Shown here: positions 57,771 to 64,000 of the stretch, piece after piece | Numbering within the stretch: position 1 is the stretch's first letter | Layout of the letters: the number at the start of each line of letters is the position of its first letter | NCBI RefSeq assembly: GCF_910594005.1 | Contig: NC_057823.1 | Coordinates: 59,704,015-59,768,014 of the forward strand | From: Cervus elaphus | Taxonomy: Eukaryota > Chordata > Mammalia > Artiodactyla > Cervidae | DNA: 64,000 bases | Direction: 5' to 3' | Notes under the pieces: model-generated | What the model saw: the letters and a program-made list of their open reading frames with translations, nothing else | The model's database searches: none | Told to the model about the DNA's origin: nothing | Made by a program: the position numbers and the translations under genes

Positions 57771-57933
57771 CTGACAGGCTAAATCCGGACTGATGCAGGT
57801 TCCTCACCGGCGGGTTGGGCCGCGTGGGAGAGCCCCGGGTGGAGCCGGCGGGGGTGCCCGCCTTGGGCGTGGTGGTCAGGTCGAACACCGGCCCGTCGTA
57901 CATGCCCCTGGGCACTGCGTGCAGGTCCGCCAT
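57771..57933 (-). CDS. DPYSL3: DPYSL3 penultimate exon: phospho-regulated tail
   Basis: This 163-nt exon encodes MADLHAVPRGMYDGPVFDLT, then TTPKAGTPAGSTRGSPTRPN and PPVRNLHQSGFSLS, ending one base into a Gly codon. TPKAGTPAGSTRGSP holds the residues corresponding to Thr509, Thr514, Ser518 and Ser522; the first three are GSK3 sites primed by Cdk5 or DYRK2 at Ser522 in the family, and they control microtubule and actin binding. The acceptor is ctgctgcag and the donor a consensus GTGAGT. The exon is GC-rich, unlike the flanking introns. Confidence 0.96.
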
Positions 57934-58129
57934 CTGCAGCAGAGACAAAAGGCACCCTTTAGCTCCTCAACAGCGAAGGGTCTGCTCCAGGCAGCACAGA
58001 TGAGGCAGTGAACCAAGTGTGTGTGGTGAGAGCTAGAAAATAATCATGTTATTTTTCAATACTAGGGATGCAGTGTGCAACATGATAAAGGTATTTCACA
58101 CTGCTGTCCATTAAAAATCAAAGTCATTA

Positions 58130-58325
58130 AGAATATAAATCCTAAGAGTTCTCATCACAAGGAAAACGTTTTCTCTATTCCTTTGTATCTATATGAGATG
58201 ATGGTGTTCACTAAACTTATTGTGGGAATCATTCCATGTAAGTCAAATCATTATGCTGTATACCTCAAACTTATGTTTGTGTTGCGTGTCAAAGATATCT
58301 CAATGAAACTGGGGAAAAATTAAAA
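58130..58325 (+). repeat. Old L1 3' end
   Basis: Contains agagttctcatcacaagga, tattgtgggaatcattccat and atctcaatgaaactggggaa, as in L1M 3' ends. The ORF across it is repeat-derived. Confidence 0.6.
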
Positions 58326-61249
58326 GGTTATTTTAAGGAAAAGAGAAGCAGTATAAAACAAAGTGGGTGTTGTGACACAGTGACCATGGAGGTGGCGGGT
58401 GAAGGCCTTTCTGAATAGATGAGCTTCTATTTGAAGGTTCAGAGGGGCTCGTGTGGGACCTTAGAGGGAGGAGGCTGGGGAGGCAGAGTGGCGACCCGGA
58501 TGGCAGAGTTCTCAGCAGAGGAAACCGAATGTGCGAACATCACTGAATAGAACCACCACCGGGGTGGCAGAGCAGAGCCGGTGGGAAGGACAGCAGTTTG
58601 AGATGCGTTCCTAAGTGCTGGCAGGGATGTGGCCCCGTGGGAGCTTCATCGTCATGCTCCTCAGCACAGATCAGAACCGGCAGCTCCAGATGAGCGTCCT
58701 CACTTGGGGGTCTGACCCACTGGCCTCTGGCTGGGGCTGTGCACTTGCCCGGGGACCGTGGAGCCCGCCAGCAACATCACCCAGCTGCAGGCTCTGTGCC
58801 AGGCATGGTGTGACCCAGGCTCATGGTTTCACATGGAACAGAGTGCCTCCCCCAAAGGCGTTCACCGTCTATTATGCAAACACTGCAAGACCACCCAAGG
58901 CAGCATAACAATTGGCATGCAACCTTCACCTATTTCTTATCATTGGCCAGAGGTGAGGCAATGAGGACAGGCCACCAGAGAGCCTGACAGCGCAGGACGG
59001 CCCACTGTAGGACTCCAAGGAAGTCAACCGCAAAGCCGTCCCTCTCCTCTGTCGGTGACGCAGGTGCAGGTGCAGAGGCAGAGCTCATCAAACTTGCAGA
59101 TGCTCAGGATTCAGGTAAGAGGATGACTACATCTGTACTCCTTCAAAACCTCGACCAGTAACCATATTTCATCAACATTTCTTGGGGTCCAAAGGCAAAG
59201 TCACATTCATGGAAATACAAAGCTGATATATAGGACGTTTGAGTGTCCTCTTTTCTGTTAGACCAGAACTGGAGTGTGGACTTCTACTCCAGGCTACCTA
59301 CCTTCAAAATGATCACCCATAAAGAGAGAAGGATGGGAAAGGACCTTAGAGCACTGTCATGAATGAACAGTGGAAGGTGGCAGGGATATTTAGAATGAAG
59401 GGCAGACTTTGGGAACACAGAGATGCTCAGAGGTGGGTTCAGCTCATTCTGTGCAGGTGCCTGGGGCAGAACTGTGCTGTGTGTTGGCTTCAGGGAGGCA
59501 GACTTGAGCCCAGCAGGCTCCTATGGAGGCTACGGATAAGGCTGCTGCCACCCGTGGGGTTCTGGACAAAATGGATTCTCTCTGGCTTCTCAATGACTGC
59601 CTCAGTAACTCTGTGTCTGAAATTAGAAGGAACTCCCCAAATCTGAGCTCAATAACTGGACAACTAAGATCATGCTGGGGCTATCTGCACAAAAGTAGCT
59701 AGCTTCTCAGGATTCTGAATAATTTATTTCAATATATGCTTATATCTCCACCATAATTCTAGAATCCTCTGCTTTTGCTTTTATAACTGGTTGGATTATC
59801 GGTTTACCTTCCAATAAAGCATTACATGTGAAAACAAAAGCAGGCAAAAAAAGAAATCGGTTCTCACAGACAAGGCTGGCCAGCTGCCTCATGAGGTGGG
59901 GAGGCCCATGGTGCTGCAAACGTCCACACGAGGCTAGATGTGAGAGTCTCGCTTACTGTACTCACTGGCGTTTAGGATTTGGGTGGGACACGGACATACT
60001 GAGTTTCTGAGAGCTTCTCTCTAATGATATCACGAACGGCCTTATTTTCTGTCCTCAGTGCTGACAACAGGAAGGTTTCACTGGACTCGCACCCAAGAAC
60101 TGCCCTCAGATGAAGACAGCCACTTGGCCCAAAGTCTCACCCTCTGCCTGGCACCAGGGTGGGAGGGTGAGGGAGCAAAGGGAGTGATTATAAGGCCCAG
60201 ACCGCTTTCACAGACCGGTCCAGCTGAGGCCTTGGCTATAACTGCCTTCCGGCAGCCCTCCGTCCTGTCCTGCTTTGTTCACGCTGTCACGAAGCGTGAA
60301 CCTGAAAGCGATACCCAACCTCCCTCTCAGAGCCTGCTTCCCAGGCCATGTGCTCTGCAGGTAGACTGAAGACCCCTGCGTGGGTCCAGGCACTGAAGTG
60401 AGTACAGCTCCAGCCTGGCCCACACTGATTTACGAAGTGCGCCCCCTGCCTCCTCCTCCCCCGCCATCCCCGTGTGCAGATGACTTTATCCCTTTCACGA
60501 GGCAAGGTCATCAGGACTAGGGCTCAAATTCCACAATCCCCGAGCTGGTCAAACCCTGCTTTGAGGAGCTCTAAGGCTTCCCTACAGGAAGGTGACCTGG
60601 AGGATGGTGCGGGGATAGGAGAGGGAACCTATCCCCCCAAGGGATGCTCACCCCTCAGGCATCAACCAGAGCTACTCTGCCTGTAATGTGTAGGGAGGCA
60701 GGCAGGTAGGTAGACATATACATAAACATGTACACATGAGTGTACCTACCTACTTATTTATCTGTGAAATCAGGGGCATAAGTAAGATTTTATTTGAACT
60801 ACAGAACTTGCTAAAAGAGTTATAAACACTTGCCCTGATGGATGGTTCGACACCAGGTAGACACAAGACAGGACAAGGAGAGGTGGGCGTGGTCTGCTGG
60901 TTCTTGTTGTAAGCCTTAAAGAGTAAATTATTTCTTAAAAATATATACAGAATTATTTTGAATTATTAAAATATTTCAATACTACTTTGAGAAAAAGCAC
61001 TCTAAAGATGAGGAGAAATCGTTGGAAAAAAGCTTTCTTTAGCTAAGAAAGTTTTTGAAACCCCCTTTTATAAAATGCATTACAGTCCATTAAATCTGTG
61101 CAATTGTCCTTTGGGAAAGAGACCCTTGCTGTGAATCTCTAGGAGGATCTAGAGCACACAGACCCCTCCCCATCTAGTGGTTCCTACACCTGTGCTGAGT
61201 GGGTCACAGAGCCCTTTCCCCCCACCTCTGGGCTCCACCTGCTTCTTAC
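58326..61249. other. DPYSL3 intron, no repeat or exon recognised
   Basis: About 2.9 kb of mostly unique, moderately GC-rich sequence. Several ORFs on both strands (for example 60058-60369) lack domains and splice borders matching CRMP4. Confidence 0.45.
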
Positions 61250-61429
61250 CTTCCTCCGCGCTTTAATGCGCTTGTAGACGTAGTCCGAGAAGGGGCTGCA
61301 GGGGATGAAGCGGCCAGCCCCCTGGGTCACGTGCAGGTTGCCATCTTCCAGCATGATCTTGCCCTGGCAGATGACCACCAGAGGAGCCCCGCGCAGCTCC
61401 ATGCCTTCGAAGATGTTGTATTCTGCAGC
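61250..61429 (-). CDS. DPYSL3: DPYSL3 exon: end of globular domain
   Basis: This 180-nt exon (60 codons, phase 0 at both ends) encodes AAEYNIFEGMELRGAPLVVI, then CQGKIMLEDGNLHVTQGAGR and FIPCSPFSDYVYKRIKARRK. It closes the dihydropyrimidinase-like fold and leads into the flexible tail. The acceptor is gtctctag, and GTAAGA is the donor. A second AG seven bases inside the exon (GCTGCAG) would break frame, so 61429 is the boundary. Confidence 0.95.
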
Positions 61430-61879
61430 CTAGAGACAGGGGCGAGGGGCAAAGCCTTGGTTATGGGTATAGTGAGGAGAGAAAGAGAAACACAGTTCTC
61501 TTAGCCTTGGGATCCCACCTTCAGCATCCCTAGGAACTGATTCAACAGGTAAGCTGGGAACAGCTTACAAACCATCTGCAACCTTTCAGTGGGCAGAGAC
61601 CTTGGGAGACAGATGCTTGCTAAGAGTGGGCTTCCTGGTGAAGAGAAGCATCCCATCTTTTGTAAGGTCCTCACATGGAAGTAAATTTTTGTCACTGGCA
61701 GGGTTCAAGAGAAAGTGAGTAACTGACAGTGATGGTGTATATGCTGTCTTGTACTGGGTGGATGGGTTATACAACCTTTATGTCCCCACTAGCTCAAAAT
61801 TCAATGTGATTTGACACAATGTTTAAGCAAAGGCCACTACCACCCAAAATGGGCTTTTCCCCTACCTTCCTCATTTATT
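61430..61879. other. DPYSL3 intron, nothing recognised
   Basis: No repeat, exon or regulatory motif could be supported. Confidence 0.45.
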
Positions 61880-62115
61880 CAGTAAGTACAAGGCACTGTT
61901 GCAAAGTGGTTAAGGATCTCGGTTTATTTTTTTTATTTTTATTTTTTTTAGGATCTCGGTTTGGAGTCAAGTTATCTGGGTTTGAATCCTAGCTTCCACA
62001 TTTACTTGCGGCATTATTTAATCTCTCTGCATCTCTCCTTCCTTATCTACAAAGTGGGGATAATAAAGAGTGCCACCTGGACAAGAGTGTTACAAAAATT
62101 CAACAAATTAAAAAC
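61880..62115 (-). repeat. MIR SINE interrupted by a T-rich insertion
   Basis: Contains gggtttgaatcctagcttcc, atctctctgcatctctcctt and tgggataat-type sequence. It is split at 61926-61949. Confidence 0.75.
61913..61962 (-). mobile_element. Tail-only retroposition scar
   Basis: A 24-bp T/A tract (61926-61949) is flanked by a perfect 13-bp duplication, aggatctcggttt, at 61913-61925 and 61950-61962. It looks like target-primed insertion of a poly(A) tail with no body. Confidence 0.75.
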
Positions 62116-62203
62116 ACAGTGCCTGAAACATAAGTGCTTGAAAATACATTTTCCTAAGAAATATTTTTTTTTCTAACAAATATTTTTATGCCCCATTCTG
62201 TCA

Positions 62204-62408
62204 GGTGGTGGTGGTGCTATGTCATGTCTGTCTCTTGCGACCCCACGGACTGTAGCCCTCCAGGCTCCTCTGTCCATGGGATTCTCTAGGCAAGATACTG
62301 GAGTGGGTTGCCATTTCCTTCTCCAGGGGAATCTTCCAGACCCAGGGATCAAATCCACATCATCTGCATTGCAAGAGGATTCTTATCCACTGAGCCACAA
62401 GGGTACTA
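62204..62408 (-). repeat. Bov-tA SINE, reverse
   Basis: ctgtctcttgcgaccccacg through ccactgagccacaagggtac. Confidence 0.87.
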
Positions 62409-62906
62409 GGCTTTAACTATTATCTTTCATGTGAAATTCCTCATGAGGAAGTTATCAGAGCTACTGACTAATTTTTTTCCTGTTCTTTCTCCTTCTGGGC
62501 ACCAGGTACCACTGCACTGCTGGCCCTCCTGAGTGAGGTATGCCCACAGGCCTGGCTTTGGCCAGCGCCAGGGGAGAGGAAGTGACGTCCTGGGAAAGAT
62601 TTCAGGGCCCCGTCCTGGTCCCCGGGCTCAGTAGTCATATAGCGCAGGTAGAAGAGAGTGCCTATACAGGCCCCTGTCCTGAGTGACTGTGATGGGCCGA
62701 GCCCCTCTTCTCTGCCCACCCATTTTGCAAAGCAGGAGTGAGAAATAAACTGCTGAGGTTTTATATCCCTGGGAATCCAGGATGATTGGTTATTGCAACA
62801 CATCCTCGCCCAATGACTCTGGCTCACCACAAACTCACATCTCTCCTGTCCCTGTTCCCCACCCATGTTCCCACCTCTGCTCCACGCCCATCCGCTCAGG
62901 CCATAC

Positions 62907-63077
62907 CGACTGGTGGTTCTTGGCAGAGACGATCTTGACAGCATCTGGATCCCAGATCACCAGGTCGCTGTCAGAGCCCACGGATATTCTTCCCTTGCGA
63001 GGATACAGATTGAAAATCTTGGCAGCATTTGTGCTTGTCACGGCCACAAACTGGTTTTCATCCATTTTCCCTGTGGC
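62907..63077 (-). CDS. DPYSL3: DPYSL3 exon: dihydropyrimidinase-like domain
   Basis: This 171-nt exon (57 codons, phase 0 at both ends) encodes ATGKMDENQFVAVTSTNAAK, then IFNLYPRKGRISVGSDSDLV and IWDPDAVKIVSAKNHQS. The segment belongs to the amidohydrolase-fold domain that CRMPs share with dihydropyrimidinase but use for tetramer assembly and cytoskeletal binding, not catalysis. On the - strand the acceptor reads tatttttacag and the donor GTATGG. A BovB fragment begins 65 bp upstream in transcript terms. Confidence 0.95.
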
Positions 63078-63141
63078 CTGTAAAAATACACACACACAAA
63101 ATGGTCCCTCCAGGGCTTCTGAGTTCAGAGCAGGGTGACCA

Positions 63142-63417
63142 CAGTTCAGTTCAGTTTAGTTACTCAGTCATGTCCGACTCTTTGCGACCCCAAGGACTGC
63201 AGCAAGCCAGGCATCCCTATCCATCACCAACTCCCAGAATCTACTCAAACTCATGTCCATTGAGTCAGTGATGCCATCCAACCATCTCATCCTCTGTCGC
63301 CCCCTTCTCCTCCTGCCCTCAATCTTTCCCAGCATCAGGGTCTTCTCAAATGAGTCAGCTCTTCGCATCAGGTGGCCAAAGTATTGGAGTTTCAGCTTCA
63401 ACATCAGTCCTTCCAAT
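63142..63417 (-). repeat. BovB LINE fragment in DPYSL3 intron
   Basis: Complement of the BovB 3' end, about 275 bp, from cagttcagttcagtttagtt to catcagtccttccaatga. It starts 65 bp from the DPYSL3 exon at 62907-63077. Confidence 0.87.
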
Positions 63418-63514
63418 GATTCTGTAGCTCATTGGGTGAACTTAGGCCCAGAAATACAAAGAGGGGCTTCAGAAGTGGTGAGCACAGAAGTCCACCCAGT
63501 GAGCTACAGAATCA
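63417..63514. repeat. 27-bp inverted repeat (hairpin)
   Basis: 63417-63443 and 63488-63514 are inverted copies with two mismatches (core TGATTCTGTAGCTCA), separated by 44 bp. The left arm begins exactly at the BovB break point. Confidence 0.85.
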
Positions 63515-64000
63515 GCTGTAGCTCTGGACTGTCACGATCACCCAGACAAAATGGACAAATGCATGGCTGCGTGGCTTAGGATGGAATTTACTGCTCTGGA
63601 AGTATGCATGTTTTTTCCAGATATGTACATACATTTACTTACTTATTTATCCCTTCTAACTCCAAAAGGGATTATAGAGATTTCAAAGTAAAAGCAAATA
63701 TAACTGTGAGCCCATATTTTAGATATTTCCATTTGCATAGGCACCCAATAAATATGAAAGAACCTTGCCCAAATGAAAACAATGGTTATCCCAGGGTTGT
63801 GGAATTCTGAGTGATTTTTTTTTTTTATGTGTGAACTTTTCTGTGGTTTCCAAGTGTTCTTTATTCAGCAGGTATCAAGTGAGTAATTTTAAGATATGTA
63901 TTACCTTTTAGCAGTTCCAGATAGTGCCAAAATAAATATATATACACATATACTCATAAATACATAACAATGTAAGAAAAGATGAAAAAAAACTAAGTTT
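63515..64000. other. DPYSL3 intron, nothing recognised
   Basis: AT-rich sequence with a T10 run near 63817. No feature is supported. Confidence 0.5.

Larger units (their letters stand above)
53290..64000 (-). other. DPYSL3: DPYSL3 gene locus, 3' part (partial gene span)
   Basis: Four - strand coding exons encode the C-terminal 200 residues of a collapsin response mediator protein. The tail FSLSG-TQVDEGVRSASKRI and the terminus NITSLS identify CRMP4 (DPYSL3) and not CRMP1, 2, 3 or 5. If the full protein is 570 residues, the window starts at residue 371 and the known sites fall exactly at Thr509, Thr514, Ser518 and Ser522, supporting the numbering. The gene continues beyond the right edge. Confidence 0.93.

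Noticed and set aside
62468..62944. 158-codon - strand ORF next to a DPYSL3 exon
   Set aside because: It overlaps the exon donor in the wrong frame and continues into intron. The CRMP4 frame is the other one (62835-63095).

Overview
The window is ruminant nuclear DNA (Bovidae or a close pecoran relative). It is dense in ruminant-specific retroposons: tRNA-derived Bov-tA SINEs, Bov-A2 dimers, BovB (RTE) LINE fragments, CHR-type SINEs and ruminant L1 3' ends. These lie over mammalian-wide MIR, L2, MER5/MER20, MLT1 and mariner-type MITEs. Cattle, sheep, goat and buffalo cannot be told apart from the sequence alone. No bacterial, viral, CRISPR or operon-like content is present, and almost all open reading frames of 60-190 codons are chance or repeat-derived.

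Two protein-coding genes are present, both partial, arranged tail to tail. On the + strand, positions 1 to about 50.8 kb hold the 3' part of STK32A (YANK1 serine/threonine kinase). Eight exons between 14780 and 47356 encode the last 251 residues, from the catalytic loop Asp to the stop codon. All exon junctions keep frame and have GT/AG borders. Positions 1-14779 are intron of the same gene. On the - strand, about 53.3 kb to the right edge holds the 3' part of DPYSL3 (CRMP4). Four coding exons (63077-62907, 61429-61250, 57933-57771, 56505-56417) encode the last 200 residues, including the Thr509/Thr514/Ser518/Ser522 phosphorylation cluster, followed by a repeat-poor 3' UTR of about 3 kb. The 3' ends are separated by about 2.5 kb if the distal STK32A polyadenylation signal is used.

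Intron layout: 0-14.8 kb carries an old LTR split by a SINE, an old L1 with a local inverted duplication, and a cluster of four BovB fragments in one orientation. 14.8-22.4 kb carries hAT, mariner and MER20/MER5 elements and a striking 237-bp palindrome with a pre-miRNA-like apex. 22.4-36.5 kb carries L1s with nested SINEs, a head-to-head SINE pair and a SINE inserted about 40 bp before an exon. 36.5-46.8 kb carries L2, MIR, SINEs and stacked L1s.

The two genes do not form a pathway together; their proximity is syntenic. The strongest unexplained structures are the 21.94-22.18 kb palindrome, the inverted duplication at 4.85-5.49 kb, the 27-bp hairpin at 63.42-63.51 kb and a tail-only retroposition scar at 61.91-61.96 kb.
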